This document shows positions 7,943 through 17,249 of a DNA stretch of 64,000 bases, piece after piece. Below the pieces are notes generated by a model, which worked only from the letters and a program-made list of their open reading frames with translations, ran no database searches and was not told the origin of the DNA. Source of the stretch: JAJDTT01 sp022827025 (GTDB lineage Bacteria; Acidobacteriota; UBA6911; RPQK01; JAJDTT01); contig OZ241897.1 in the NCBI GenBank assembly GCA_965203535.1, positions 868,001 to 932,000 of the forward strand. Direction: 5' to 3'. Within the stretch, counting starts at the first letter, position 1; the number at the start of each line of letters is the position of its first letter. A program made the translations under genes and the position numbers.

Positions 7943-8373
7943 TGCGCCTGGTCGTCGACGCCAGCGTAGCGGTCAAGTGGCTGGTCGAGGAAGTCGGTGC
8001 TGAGGCGGCGAACCGGCTGCTTCACAGCAACCATGAACTGCATGCCCCACGCCTGTTGGCATCTGAAGTCGCCAACGCACTGTGGCGCAAGGTCCGTATG
8101 GGTGAGATGGCCCACGGCGACGCCGGGATGCTCACCGCGGCCGTTACCGAAATGCCGCTCCATTGGTTCGACGACGAACAGATTTGCGCGGACTCGGTTC
8201 GGCTTGCGCTCGAACTCGACAGGCCAGTCTACGATTGCGTTTATCTGGCGCTTGGATATCGCATCGGTGCCACGCTGGTGACGGCGGATACGCGCTTTGC
8301 GAATGCGGTGAAGGCGACCCAGCATGGAGGCGCCGTGGTAAAACTTACGGACTTCACGACCGATGAGGCCTGA
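7942..8373 (+). CDS. PIN-domain toxin (FitB/VapC-type ribonuclease)
   Basis: A 143-aa protein with the four-acid PIN active-site pattern: D6 (VVDASVAVKW), E42 (ASEVANAL), D98 (VYDCVYLALG) and D116 (TADTRF). These coordinate Mg/Mn for RNA cleavage, usually of initiator tRNA or rRNA in VapC toxins; the target here is unknown. It is translationally coupled to the preceding antitoxin. Confidence 0.88.
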   Translation: MRLVVDASVAVKWLVEEVGAEAANRLLHSNHELHAPRLLASEVANALWRKVRMGEMAHGDAGMLTAAVTEMPLHWFDDEQICADSVRLALELDRPVYDCVYLALGYRIGATLVTADTRFANAVKATQHGGAVVKLTDFTTDEA

Positions 8374-8463
8374 AGCATTGTACCGCGATACGGATTTTTC
8401 ACGCCGAGGAAAACGAGATTTCATCGTCCGCATCGGTTCGATCGCATTAAACTGGGAAAAATC

Positions 8464-9705
8464 ATGTCTTACACCGAATCGTTCCAGCGAAGGGAGTTTC
8501 TGAAACGGGGCGGCGCGCTGGCGGCGGTCCTCTCGACGGCTTCAGCCGGAGCCCAGTACAACGGCGACCCCGGCGAGCCCAATCCCCACACGCAACCGGC
8601 CCCGAATCGCCGCGACATCATCATCTACCGCGACCCCTTCGCCTATTGCTCCCATGCTTCCATCGTGCGCCTGGCCAACGGCGAGTGGGTCACCGCCTTC
8701 AACGAGTGCCAGAGAATCACACCGTACACCCATCCGCCGGGTGATCCCCACTTCCACAACCTGGTTTCCCGCTCCGACGACGAGGGCCGCACCTGGAGCC
8801 CCCCGGAAGCCGCCCCCAACTGGGATTGGTACGGCGTCGAGTGTCCGGGCCTGGCCCAACTTCGGGACGGGACGGTGGTCCTGAACCAGTGGCAGTTCCT
8901 CTGGTATCCGCTGGCTCAGGGGAGGAAACTCGCCTCCCAGGGACAGGAGATGTACCTCAGAACCAGCCGTAAACAGGGCTGGCTGCCGGCGGCCGCCGAC
9001 TCCGATTTTGACCGGAGCCTCTATCCCTGGGCCCGGGCCAACGGCGGCTGCTACGTCCACTTGAGTTCCGACGGAGGCCGGACCTGGGACCGCACGGTCC
9101 GGATTCCCACCGAACCCTACGTGGGAGGCTACACGCCCCGGGGCGTGGCTCAACTGAAGGACGGAAGCGTGCTCATGGTCACGGCGGACCACCCGCTGAA
9201 TCACACGGCCTACGCGGTGCGATCCCGGGACGGCGGTTTGACCTGGACCCCGCCGGTGGCCGTCGCGAATGCGGGAGAAGGCATGTTGTCCGAACCGACG
9301 GCGGCAGTTCTCCCCAGCGGCAAGGTGGTGGCCATGATGCGCAGCCACACGCGCTACCTTCACCAAAGCGAGTCGTCAGACGGGGGATCGACCTGGACTC
9401 CCGTGCGCAAGACCCGAATATTCGGCTATCCGGGACATCTGCTGCGCCTATCGGACGGACGGCTGTTGGTCACTTACGGCCATCGCCGCTCGCCCTTCGG
9501 GATCCGGGCCTGTCAGAGCCGGGACGAGGGACAGACCTGGGACTACGGGCAAGAGTTCCTGATCCGCGGCGATCTCCCGAACCGGAACCTGGGCTACCCG
9601 GTGACCATCGAGTACCGGCCCGGACACCTGTTCACCGTCTATTACGGTGAAGAACCCGACGGGGTCACCAGCATCCAGGGCTCCTACTGGGAGATCCCGA
9701 GTTAG
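8464..9705 (+). CDS. Tat-exported BNR/sialidase-fold protein
   Basis: A 413-aa protein. The N-terminus contains QRREFLKRGGALAAVLSTASAGA, a twin-arginine-type signal with the RR motif at about residues 9-10. The mature part is a six-bladed propeller with Asp-box-like repeats (SDDEGRTWSPP, SSDGGRTWDR, SRDGGLTWTPP, SSDGGSTWTPV, SRDEGQTWDY). The N-terminal segment HASIVRLANGEWVTAF resembles the first blade of exo-sialidase-like proteins. Sialic acid specificity cannot be inferred. It is followed 12 bp later by the CRTAC1-type gene on the same strand. Confidence 0.8.
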   Translation: MSYTESFQRREFLKRGGALAAVLSTASAGAQYNGDPGEPNPHTQPAPNRRDIIIYRDPFAYCSHASIVRLANGEWVTAFNECQRITPYTHPPGDPHFHNLVSRSDDEGRTWSPPEAAPNWDWYGVECPGLAQLRDGTVVLNQWQFLWYPLAQGRKLASQGQEMYLRTSRKQGWLPAAADSDFDRSLYPWARANGGCYVHLSSDGGRTWDRTVRIPTEPYVGGYTPRGVAQLKDGSVLMVTADHPLNHTAYAVRSRDGGLTWTPPVAVANAGEGMLSEPTAAVLPSGKVVAMMRSHTRYLHQSESSDGGSTWTPVRKTRIFGYPGHLLRLSDGRLLVTYGHRRSPFGIRACQSRDEGQTWDYGQEFLIRGDLPNRNLGYPVTIEYRPGHLFTVYYGEEPDGVTSIQGSYWEIPS

Positions 9706-9717
9706 CCTCGGCCCCTC

Positions 9718-12075
9718 ATGCCTGGGATTCACCCAATGCGGTTGCGACCGGTCAAATTTTTCACCGCCGGCGCCACGGTGCGGGCCTTTCTGGTCGCGGC
9801 CATTGTTTCGGGACACTTTCAACCTCTCCTCACGGTCCAGAAACCGGACCAAAAGAAGCCGCACCATCACCATTCCAAACCGGGAATTCAGCCCGAGGCG
9901 GACCCTCAGGCCAATCACCTCGACCTGTCTCCGGGGCATCGGCGAATGCTGCAGACTCTCAGGAAGGTAGCGGACGAAGTGGACCGCAAGAACCCTTACC
10001 TGGGAGACTCGGTGGTGCGCGACTACCGGCGCCAATTGGAGGAACTGGACCAGCGGCCTGCCGCCCCGGACCTCCCCGCCTGGTGGAACAGCCTGAACCG
10101 CTGGAAGGTCCTGCTGGACCTGGGAATCGCCGAAGTGCGGCTGGGTGAAGAGAAAGCCGGAATCAAGCACCTGAAAGAGGCTTACGCGCTTCTCCCCGGA
10201 CTCCGCAACCGCATCCAACAGGCCGACGCGGACCAGACCATCTTCGAGTTGGGGGTGGCCTACATGCGGATGGGGGAAACCCAGAATTGCACCGTGCAGC
10301 ACGGCGCCGAGCGTTGCATCCTTCCCCTCCGGGGCGATGGAATCCATTCCCTCCCCGAGGGATCCACCCGCGCCATCCGATATTTCACCGAGGTGCTGGA
10401 AAGCGGTTCGCCGCAAAAGAACCACGGATACTACTTCCCTTCCCTCTGGCTGCTGAACATCGCCCACATGACGCTGGATCAATACCCGGACGGCGTTCCG
10501 GCCCGCTATAGGATCCCCGAATCCTCGTTCCAGACCGGTCTCTCGTTTCCACGCTTTCGGAACGTCTCCCGGAAACTGGGATTGGACAGCGTCAGTCTGG
10601 CCGGCGGGGCCATCGTGGACGATTTCGACGGAGACGGGTACCTGGACATCCTGACGTCCAACTGGGACGCCACCGGCCCCATGCACTACTTCCGCAACAA
10701 CGGAGACGGGACTTTTCGCGAGATCTCCCGGGAGGCGGGACTGGAGGGCATTTGGGGAGGTCTCAACATGCTCCAGGCCGACTACGACAATGACGGTCAT
10801 CTGGACGTCCTGGTCCTGCGGGGAGCGTGGTGCGGCGTGGACGGGCAACACCCCAACTCACTGCTGCGAAACCGCGGGGACGGGACCTTCCAGGACGCGA
10901 CCTACGAATCCGGGCTGGCGGAGGTCTCCTACCCGACCCAGACGGCCGGATGGGCCGACTTCGACAACGACGGCCACCTGGACCTGTTCGTGGGAAACGA
11001 GTCTCTGGGAGGTTTCCGGGCGCCCTGGCAGTTGTTCCGCAACCAGGGGGACGGCACCTTTCGGGACGTGGCGGCGCAGGCCGGCGTCAAGAATTACTTC
11101 TACACCAAAGGGGTCGCCTGGGGAGACTTCGACGGAGACCGCTATCCGGACCTTTACGTCTCCAACTACCGGGACCCGAACCGTCTCTATCGGAACCGGG
11201 GTGACGGGACCTTCGAGAACGTCACCGCCAGGTTGGATGTGGGCAAGCCCGAAGAGAGCTTCCCGGCCTGGTTCTGGGACTACAACAACGACGGCCACCT
11301 GGACCTGTTCGTCTCCAGTTATGCGGGCCACATCGGTAACCAGGCCTCCTATTGGCTGGGACTCTCTCCCCGGTTCGAGAAGCCCTGCCTCTACGAAGGG
11401 GACGGCCAGGGCGGCTTTCGGGAAGTGGTGGAGGAGCGGAATATCGCCGTGCCCATGCAGCCCATGGGTTCCAACTTCGGAGATTTGAACAACGACGGCT
11501 ACCTGGACTTCTACCTGGGAACCGGTGATCCCAGTCTTGCCAGCATCGTGCCCAACCTCATGTTTCTGAATCAGGGAGGCCGGCGGTTCGAAGACGTGAC
11601 CATCCCGGGCGGGTTCGGTCATCTTCAAAAAGGGCACGGCGTCGCCTTTGCCGACCTGGACAACGACGGAGATCTGGACATCTTCGAGCAGATGGGCGGC
11701 GCCTTTCCCGTCGACGCCTACAGCGATGCCCTCTACGAGAACCCCGGCACCGGCAATCACTGGCTGGCCATTCAACTGGTGGGCCGGCATTCCAACGCGT
11801 CCGCCATCGGCGCCCGGATCCGGGTGCTGATCGTGGAAGAGGGCGCCAGCCGATCCATCTACCGGCACGTCAACAGTGGAGGCAGCTTCGGGGGCAACCC
11901 CTTGCGCCAGACCATCGGCCTGGGCCGGGCCACGTCGGCCAGCGAGGTCGAGATCTTCTGGCCCACGACCGGCAAGACCCAGCGTCTCGGGGAAGTCAGT
12001 TCGGGTCAGTTGATCCGGGTGGTCGAGGGCAAGGAGGGATACGAGCAAGTCCCATTGAAGCGGTTCCGCTTCTGA
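9718..12075 (+). CDS. CRTAC1-family FG-GAP/VCBS repeat protein with ASPIC/UnbV C-terminus
   Basis: A 785-aa protein. A signal anchor (about residues 18-40) is followed by a His-rich HHHH patch, a TPR-like helical region (residues 60-260), then about eight FG-GAP/VCBS repeats with calcium-binding DxDxDG loops (for example DFDGDGYLDIL, DYDNDGHLDVL, DFDNDGHLDLF). It ends with an ASPIC/UnbV domain (NHWLAIQLVGRHSNASAIGARIRV, with GLGRATSASEVEIFWPTTG). These are secreted beta-propellers of unclear function, expanded in Acidobacteria and Planctomycetes. The start may be the ATG six codons later (9736). Confidence 0.85.
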   Translation: MPGIHPMRLRPVKFFTAGATVRAFLVAAIVSGHFQPLLTVQKPDQKKPHHHHSKPGIQPEADPQANHLDLSPGHRRMLQTLRKVADEVDRKNPYLGDSVVRDYRRQLEELDQRPAAPDLPAWWNSLNRWKVLLDLGIAEVRLGEEKAGIKHLKEAYALLPGLRNRIQQADADQTIFELGVAYMRMGETQNCTVQHGAERCILPLRGDGIHSLPEGSTRAIRYFTEVLESGSPQKNHGYYFPSLWLLNIAHMTLDQYPDGVPARYRIPESSFQTGLSFPRFRNVSRKLGLDSVSLAGGAIVDDFDGDGYLDILTSNWDATGPMHYFRNNGDGTFREISREAGLEGIWGGLNMLQADYDNDGHLDVLVLRGAWCGVDGQHPNSLLRNRGDGTFQDATYESGLAEVSYPTQTAGWADFDNDGHLDLFVGNESLGGFRAPWQLFRNQGDGTFRDVAAQAGVKNYFYTKGVAWGDFDGDRYPDLYVSNYRDPNRLYRNRGDGTFENVTARLDVGKPEESFPAWFWDYNNDGHLDLFVSSYAGHIGNQASYWLGLSPRFEKPCLYEGDGQGGFREVVEERNIAVPMQPMGSNFGDLNNDGYLDFYLGTGDPSLASIVPNLMFLNQGGRRFEDVTIPGGFGHLQKGHGVAFADLDNDGDLDIFEQMGGAFPVDAYSDALYENPGTGNHWLAIQLVGRHSNASAIGARIRVLIVEEGASRSIYRHVNSGGSFGGNPLRQTIGLGRATSASEVEIFWPTTGKTQRLGEVSSGQLIRVVEGKEGYEQVPLKRFRF

Positions 12076-12130
12076 CCAGGGCCATCCCTCATTTCCACCG
12101 GTCCGGCCGGGCCTGATCGGAACCACCGGT

Positions 12131-13102
12131 TCAGAGCTGAATCACCACCAGCGTGTAGGTCTCCAGCCGGGGCAGCGTGAACCGGATCCGATTCCCCTCG
12201 GCAACGAACTCGAGGCCGGGATTCTCTCCCCCGTCGGGGGACAGGGTGTAGACCTTCCGGACCTCCCCCTGACCGGACCTGAGGTCGATCTGCAGGTTCC
12301 GGACCACCGGGTCCTCCTCCATTCCGTAGTTGACCAGGTGCAGGAGAAGGCGGTTCTCCCGTTCCTGGCTCAGCAACTCGGCGGTGACGGTCAGAGGTCC
12401 CTCGATCTCCAAGAGCGGGTCGCCGCCGCCGGCCCATCGGACCGAGTCCACCAGTTCCGGCCAGTTGACGGGGAGGTGCCAGTACCGGCTGGTCATGGGC
12501 TCCGCGGCCGGCTTCTCCACGGCTGGTTTCACCTCGGGCAGGTAGACCACCCGGCCGTCGCCGACGCGCCGCCGGACCGGATCGATGGCAAGAATCGCCT
12601 CGGGCCGGCGGGGCCAGGGCACGAATTCCGGCGCCCCGACCGCGAAGAGATCCGCCAACCCGAAGTCCGCTCGGCGGCTTCTCCAGGGTGTCAGAAGGGA
12701 GGTGTGCTCGGTGGCCACCAATCCCCCTCCCCCTTTCACGAAGGCGCGGATCTGGTCCATCTGCTGGTCGCTCAGGCACTCCTGATCCGCCAGGACCAGA
12801 ACCCGGTAGCGCGAGAGATCGGAGAGATGCCGGTCGAAGATGATGTCGAAGGGGACCTTGGCCTGGATCAAGGCCTGTTCGAAGAGGAACGTGCTCTGAT
12901 AGGGGCGGTCGTTGTTGAAGGCCATGGTGGCGTAGGAGTGGAGCACGGCCACGTCGGCGGCGCTCTCGGGCTTCCGGTAGTAGTCGAACAGGTCGCGGTA
13001 GAAGCTGATATAGCGCCGTTGCGCCGGAGGTGGATCGGGGTACTCCTGGATGCCTCCCACCATCCCCATGCAACCCCGGTTGTAGGCCATGGCTTCAGCC
13101 AC
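12131..13102 (-). CDS. C-terminal half of a glycosidase-like protein (downstream of a frameshift)
   Basis: A 323-codon frame opening at a GTG. The content resembles the beta-galactosidase trimerisation (GATase-like) region, VAVLHSYATMAFNNDRPY and YRVLVLADQECLSDQQMDQIRAFVKGGGGLVATEHTS, followed by a beta-sandwich tail ending LETYTLVVIQL. The frame is open upstream of the GTG (reading VFSYTFRSPLTVAEAMAYNRG), and the 5' half ends two bases away in another frame. The two look like one gene of about 560 codons broken by a frameshift near 13,130-13,150. It is convergent with the CRTAC1-type gene. Confidence 0.6.
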   Translation of the reverse strand: MAEAMAYNRGCMGMVGGIQEYPDPPPAQRRYISFYRDLFDYYRKPESAADVAVLHSYATMAFNNDRPYQSTFLFEQALIQAKVPFDIIFDRHLSDLSRYRVLVLADQECLSDQQMDQIRAFVKGGGGLVATEHTSLLTPWRSRRADFGLADLFAVGAPEFVPWPRRPEAILAIDPVRRRVGDGRVVYLPEVKPAVEKPAAEPMTSRYWHLPVNWPELVDSVRWAGGGDPLLEIEGPLTVTAELLSQERENRLLLHLVNYGMEEDPVVRNLQIDLRSGQGEVRKVYTLSPDGGENPGLEFVAEGNRIRFTLPRLETYTLVVIQL

Positions 13103-13104
13103 CG

Positions 13105-13821
13105 TCAGTGGCGACCGAAAGGTGTAGCTGAAGACCGTTCCAGAAACTCCCGGAAGTCCCGGATGGCCATGGGATGAAAGAAAATGGGCCTGCGGGCCTG
13201 CGTACTGGTGTTGTCGAAGTGGATCAGGTGCGCCTGGAAGTCCTCCACCGCCATGCGGACCACCTTCCGGATGTACTCCTTGTAGCCGGGATGGGAGAAG
13301 TAGACCCGCTTGCGGAAGGTCTGGGTCCTTCCGTAGTGGACCGGTTGTCCCAGATAGTCGGGCACGAACCAGGATTCGGCGTCCGGTTTCTCCAGCAGGA
13401 AGGTCTCGTAGGCCACGGTGCTCCCCACGTACACGCCCACGCGGATGCCGTGCTTGCGGAACAGCTCGGCCAACTTGCGGGCGTAGGCCAGGTGCTCCGC
13501 CTCGGCCTCGAGCCCGAAGCCCTTGTAGAAGTGGAGCACGGCCAGGGTGACGCCCAGTTCCTTCAACTGGAGGACCCGCTCCTCGGTGTGGGCCTGCTCG
13601 TACGCCTCATCGTGCCAGGTCCTCAGGCTGCCCACCCGCCGCCGAAAGAGAGGCATGTCGTCCCAGCCCCCCACGATGATGATGGGCGCCTCGTCCAGCC
13701 ACGCCGGTCTTTCCGAACCCACCTGCAGCGGTATCTCTCTCTGTTCAGATCCCTTCCCGCAAGAGCCGGCAAGCAAGAGAACCAGAACCGCCACGAAACC
13801 CCACATCGCACCATCTTCCAT
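13105..13821 (-). CDS. N-terminal half of a glycosidase-like lipoprotein (upstream of a frameshift)
   Basis: From the ATG at 13821 (AGGAAA Shine-Dalgarno) the protein begins with a lipoprotein signal ending LLLAGSC. A TIM-barrel-like region follows: ELGVTLAVLHFYKGFG, then HGIRVGVYVGSTVAYE and YIRKVVRMAVEDFQAHLIHFDNT, resembling the first half of beta-galactosidase-type or alpha-amylase-like catalytic domains. Translation would stop after PFGRH, while the continuation lies in a different frame (see the entry at 12131-13102). It follows the PhyH-type gene by 80 bp and is likely part of the same minus-strand unit. Confidence 0.6.
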   Translation of the reverse strand: MEDGAMWGFVAVLVLLLAGSCGKGSEQREIPLQVGSERPAWLDEAPIIIVGGWDDMPLFRRRVGSLRTWHDEAYEQAHTEERVLQLKELGVTLAVLHFYKGFGLEAEAEHLAYARKLAELFRKHGIRVGVYVGSTVAYETFLLEKPDAESWFVPDYLGQPVHYGRTQTFRKRVYFSHPGYKEYIRKVVRMAVEDFQAHLIHFDNTSTQARRPIFFHPMAIRDFREFLERSSATPFGRH

Positions 13822-13901
13822 CTGAGTCTTTCCTGTCTGGGGCAAGGTTCGTCTCGATCCACGGCGATGAACTGCCGAGTCCTGTCCCCCGATAGCCTGG
13901 A

Positions 13902-14774
13902 TCAGCTCCAACGGCCGGGCGAAATGCCTGCGGCATACGTCGCCATGTTGTCAGGGCGGTTCGGCAGATCGAAATCGATGTTCCTCGTGTTGAGGCTCCT
14001 GAAATATTTTTGGACGGCCGGAGGGAGACCGGCCACCTCCTCCGGATCGCGGTCGGGAACATCTTCTATGGGACCCGCCCAGGTGGGCCGATATGCGATG
14101 GCCAACATGCGGCGAGTCCGGTCGCTGTAGTTGGGAAAGTTGGCGTGAAACACCTTCTGGTTGATGATCGCCGCCGAGCCGGCTCGGCAGGTCACCATCA
14201 ACTCATCGTCGTGGGAAAGGTACCGGTTGTACGGGTTGGCGTCGCGGTGGAGCGAAAGGTGGGAGCGCGGGATCACCTTGAACGGGGAGCACTCGGGCGT
14301 GAGATCGTCCAGATAATAGAGGACGCGGACCAGACAGGGCGAACTGGCCTGGACTCCGAAAATCTTGGAGCCGTAGGGTTGGGAATCGGTGTGAATGGCG
14401 ATTCCGGGGTGCCCCGGCCTGGATTCGGTGTAGGTGCAGGAGGTGCAGATCAACTCGTCGCCCAAGAGTTCCTCCAAGAACTCTACCGTGGCCGGAAGTG
14501 CGATCACCGACGTAGCTCGGGGTGAGTCGGTCCACTGCAGATTGGGACGGCTCCGCTGATTGTCGCTGTAATCGGTTGGCCTGGTCGTGACTCTGGAGGT
14601 CTCCCGACGGATTTCCTCCATCAATTCGTCGCTCAGTAGATCCGGAATGACGACGAAACCCTCCAACTCAATGGAACGAATCTGCTGGGCCAGGGTCAGA
14701 CCGTACCAATGGCTTTCCGGGACCCGGTTCGCCCGCTCCAGACTTTCTCGACTATTGGTGAAAGATGCGTCCAT
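13902..14774 (-). CDS. Phytanoyl-CoA dioxygenase (PhyH) family Fe(II)/2-oxoglutarate enzyme
   Basis: A 290-aa protein. The HxD iron ligands are in AIHTDSQPYG and the distal His in KVFHANFPNYSDRTRRMLAIAYRP, where the arginines would bind 2-oxoglutarate. The core is a double-stranded beta-helix (YYLDDLTPECSPFKVIPRSH is characteristic). Bacterial relatives hydroxylate diverse small molecules, so the substrate is open. It starts 4 bp after the MBL-fold gene stop, so the two are co-transcribed. Confidence 0.85.
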   Translation of the reverse strand: MDASFTNSRESLERANRVPESHWYGLTLAQQIRSIELEGFVVIPDLLSDELMEEIRRETSRVTTRPTDYSDNQRSRPNLQWTDSPRATSVIALPATVEFLEELLGDELICTSCTYTESRPGHPGIAIHTDSQPYGSKIFGVQASSPCLVRVLYYLDDLTPECSPFKVIPRSHLSLHRDANPYNRYLSHDDELMVTCRAGSAAIINQKVFHANFPNYSDRTRRMLAIAYRPTWAGPIEDVPDRDPEEVAGLPPAVQKYFRSLNTRNIDFDLPNRPDNMATYAAGISPGRWS

Positions 14775-14777
14775 TTT

Positions 14778-15665
14778 TTAGAGTGGGTCTTCTGTGCGAC
14801 CTATCGATTCGGGAGAGATGACAATCAAATCTTCTCCGAAAACGACCGTGCCCTGGAAGATCTCACGGACTTCCGAGATGGCCTGCTCTCGCACTCCGGG
14901 CCTGTCGATCTGTCCCGTAATGTGAGTCAGAATGACCGTTTTGACACCTGCGTCCCGGGCAAGAGCGCCAATCATCCCAGGGCTTCCACAACCCTTGGCC
15001 ATGGCCTCGTTGAGTTCTGTGCCCGTGAGGTAGTGGCACATGTGAATGAGAACGTCGGCACCTTCCGAAAAGGAGACCATCCGATCGGTCGGACCTGAGT
15101 CTCCACTGTAAACCAGTGTGATCCCCTCGGATTCCAATCGATAGGCCAGGCAGCGCAGATACGGCTGAGCATGGGGAACTTCAATGGCCCGAACCGTCCA
15201 ATTGTCACCCCGAAACTCGGACCCATGCTCCGCCTCGGCAATGATGGGCCGCGGCCGTTCTCTCCCTCCCGTGCCGCCACGCGCATGGTAGAGCGCTACA
15301 CTGGCTTGGTTCTTGGTCCGGGCTTCCAAATCGGAATCGAATACTCCGTCTCTACCAAACAGGGCTTCCAGGATTCGCTGGATCGGCTGAGGGCCATAGA
15401 TCTTCAACTCGGGAATCTTCCCTGCGCCCTGATCCCAGCGCTGAAGAACATAGTGCGGAAGATCAGTGCAGTGATCGTAATGCCAGTGGGTCACAAAGAG
15501 TTGAGTGACCTCGGTCGGCTGTTTCCCCGTCTCGAGAAAACGCCGGTAGGAACCGGGGCCACAGTCGAACACAAAAACTTCTGACGGCGTCTCCACCAAG
15601 TATCCGGACCCGGCACGCTTTACCAAGGGTGTCGGCGACCCGGTGCCCAGTAATGTGATTCTCAT
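14778..15665 (-). CDS. MBL-fold metallohydrolase (RNase Z/arylsulfatase-like subgroup)
   Basis: A 295-aa protein beginning MRITLLGTGSPTP, the start typical of the RNase Z-like branch. It has the metal motif THWHYDH, later YSGDSGPTD and VILTHITGQ, supplying the remaining His and Asp ligands. It is cytoplasmic, with no signal peptide. Relatives include tRNase Z, arylsulfatase and lactonases. The neighbouring PhyH enzyme suggests a small-molecule role rather than tRNA processing. It is the first gene of the minus-strand unit running to 12131, and its promoter lies in the 305-bp gap holding a palindromic site at 15834-15846. Confidence 0.8.
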   Translation of the reverse strand: MRITLLGTGSPTPLVKRAGSGYLVETPSEVFVFDCGPGSYRRFLETGKQPTEVTQLFVTHWHYDHCTDLPHYVLQRWDQGAGKIPELKIYGPQPIQRILEALFGRDGVFDSDLEARTKNQASVALYHARGGTGGRERPRPIIAEAEHGSEFRGDNWTVRAIEVPHAQPYLRCLAYRLESEGITLVYSGDSGPTDRMVSFSEGADVLIHMCHYLTGTELNEAMAKGCGSPGMIGALARDAGVKTVILTHITGQIDRPGVREQAISEVREIFQGTVVFGEDLIVISPESIGRTEDPL

Positions 15666-15970
15666 GCGGCTGTTCCCCTGCTGCCACGGACGAAGACCGG
15701 CGCGGAAAATTGGCTGCTACGGGGTTTTCCCTGGAAGGTTAGCTCCTTCATGTCGAAATGCAAAGGCAGTTCTACACTTAGCAGGAAATCCGGAACCTGC
15801 AACCAAACTTCCGTTTTCTTTCTCCCGATTTTCTTATAAATTATCAGAAGAATGAAACCTCGGGACGAAGTTTTCTGGAGTGAGTCAGGGAGGGTTCTCT
15901 CCCATATTCTCGAACCAGACAGAAGACATTCCCCGGTTCAGTGACTGGAGTTTCCCCGAAAGGATCTGCA
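15666..15970. other. Divergent promoter region between the MBL-fold and M24 genes
   Basis: A 305-bp gap without a credible gene. It contains the palindromic site at 15834-15846 and otherwise no clear structure. Confidence 0.5.
15834..15846. promoter_or_regulatory. Putative operator, site 1: TTATAA-A-TTATCA
   Basis: A 13-bp inverted repeat with 11 of 12 arm positions matching TTATAA-N-TTATAA. Symmetry extends outward (TTCT on the left, AGAA on the right). It lies between divergent genes 15665 (-) and 15971 (+). Confidence 0.6.
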
Positions 15971-17131
15971 ATGTTGTTTTCCGCCGAAGAATATCAACAT
16001 CGTCAGAACAGGGTCCGGGGAGAATTGCAGGCTGTCCGTCTGGACGCCCTTCTGGTTAGCGGGGACGACAACATCACCTACTTTGCCGGCATCCGTTCCC
16101 TTCTGCCCCGTTTGATCCAGACCCGCCCTCTATTCGTTCTGATCCCAGTCAGCCGCGATCCGGTCGTACTGATTCACAATTCGCGAGTCGCTGACACCCG
16201 GGTCAACTCACCCATCTCCGAGTTGAGAACATATGCGACCTCCGAGGAAGTTCCCTACGGGTGTGCGCCCGTTGCCGAACTGGCAAATCTTCTTCGGGAA
16301 CGGGGCTTGGAGCGCGGCAGAATCGGTGTAGAGCTGGGTCATGACACCAGAATGGGAATGCCCGTTGGAGACTTCGAGCGGCTGCGCGCGGCACTCCGGG
16401 ACGCAGAGTTTCGCGATGCTTCAGATCCAATCTGGAAGGTGCGAATGCGAAAGTCCCCTGCCGAATTGGGGTTACTGAAACGGTCGGCTGAGATTACGGG
16501 AGAAGCGCGGCAGCGGACCTTCGCCCAGTTGAAGCCCGGCATGACGGATAGGCAGGTCCTGAATCGTTTCTTCCGGGAAATCCTCGAAGTCGGAGGTGAC
16601 CGGCCGTCGTTCGGGTTCGTGGCAGCGGGTCCGCTGCAGCCGGAAATTCCATTATTTGGAGTGCCCACGGGCCGGCCGCTCGAATCGGGGGATCTCATCT
16701 GTCTGGACGGAGGGTGCTGGGTGCAGGACTATAGTTGCGATTACGATCGCTTGGCCGTTCTGGGCCGTCCGAGTGACCGGCAGAAGGACCTGTACCAAAG
16801 GCTGCGAGATTTGAACCACAAGATGGTGGAATTATTTCGACCCGGAGTGAGCACGGCCGAGGTTTACGATGTTTATGTTGGCGAGTGCCGGCGACAAAAA
16901 CTTCCGAATCCAGGAATCATTGTGGGGCATGGAATGGGCATGCTGCTCGGTGAGCCTCCCAGGATCGCCCCGTGGGATGAAACGGTCTTTGAACCGGGCG
17001 TCGTCTGTAGCAGTGAGCCCTATTTCCTGCCGCAGGATGGTCCTCTGGTCTGGGAGGATCTTTTGGTCATCACCGAATCCGGTCACGAACTCCTGACGAC
17101 TGAGAGTCCGGATCTGTTTGTCGTCCATTAA
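15971..17131 (+). CDS. M24 family metallopeptidase (Xaa-Pro aminopeptidase/creatinase-like)
   Basis: A 386-aa protein from the ATG at 15971 (AAAGGAT ribosome-binding site); a GTG ten codons upstream is less likely. The N-terminal creatinase-like domain (residues 1-130) has LDALLVSGDDNITYFAGI. The pita-bread catalytic domain shows metal ligands in CLDGGCWVQDYSCDYDR (two Asp), VGHGMGM (His), SSEPYF (Glu) and VWEDLLVI (Glu). All five ligands are present. Relatives cleave X-Pro peptides, creatine or ectoine derivatives. It is followed by the TIGR04076-type gene. Confidence 0.88.
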   Translation: MLFSAEEYQHRQNRVRGELQAVRLDALLVSGDDNITYFAGIRSLLPRLIQTRPLFVLIPVSRDPVVLIHNSRVADTRVNSPISELRTYATSEEVPYGCAPVAELANLLRERGLERGRIGVELGHDTRMGMPVGDFERLRAALRDAEFRDASDPIWKVRMRKSPAELGLLKRSAEITGEARQRTFAQLKPGMTDRQVLNRFFREILEVGGDRPSFGFVAAGPLQPEIPLFGVPTGRPLESGDLICLDGGCWVQDYSCDYDRLAVLGRPSDRQKDLYQRLRDLNHKMVELFRPGVSTAEVYDVYVGECRRQKLPNPGIIVGHGMGMLLGEPPRIAPWDETVFEPGVVCSSEPYFLPQDGPLVWEDLLVITESGHELLTTESPDLFVVH

Positions 17132-17147
17132 CCCCTCGCCGGAGGGG
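17132..17147 (+). terminator. Hairpin just after the M24 gene (no U-tract)
   Basis: CCCCTC-GCCG-GAGGGG forms a perfect 6-bp stem with a 4-nt loop immediately after the stop codon. It lacks a T-run, so it may stabilise the 3' end rather than terminate. Confidence 0.3.
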
Positions 17148-17249
17148 AGAGGATTGAAACCTGTTTCGAAATTCCGAGGGGCGGAGCTGAGGACAGAGTG
17201 AATCGATGATTCGTGGGGGAGGCTCCATTCCCAACGAGGGAGTTCACAT

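Noticed and set aside
10858..12126. A long open frame antisense to the CRTAC1-type gene
   Set aside because: It mirrors the repetitive codons of the DxDxDG repeats; such antisense frames are common over these genes (also seen at 30257-32035).
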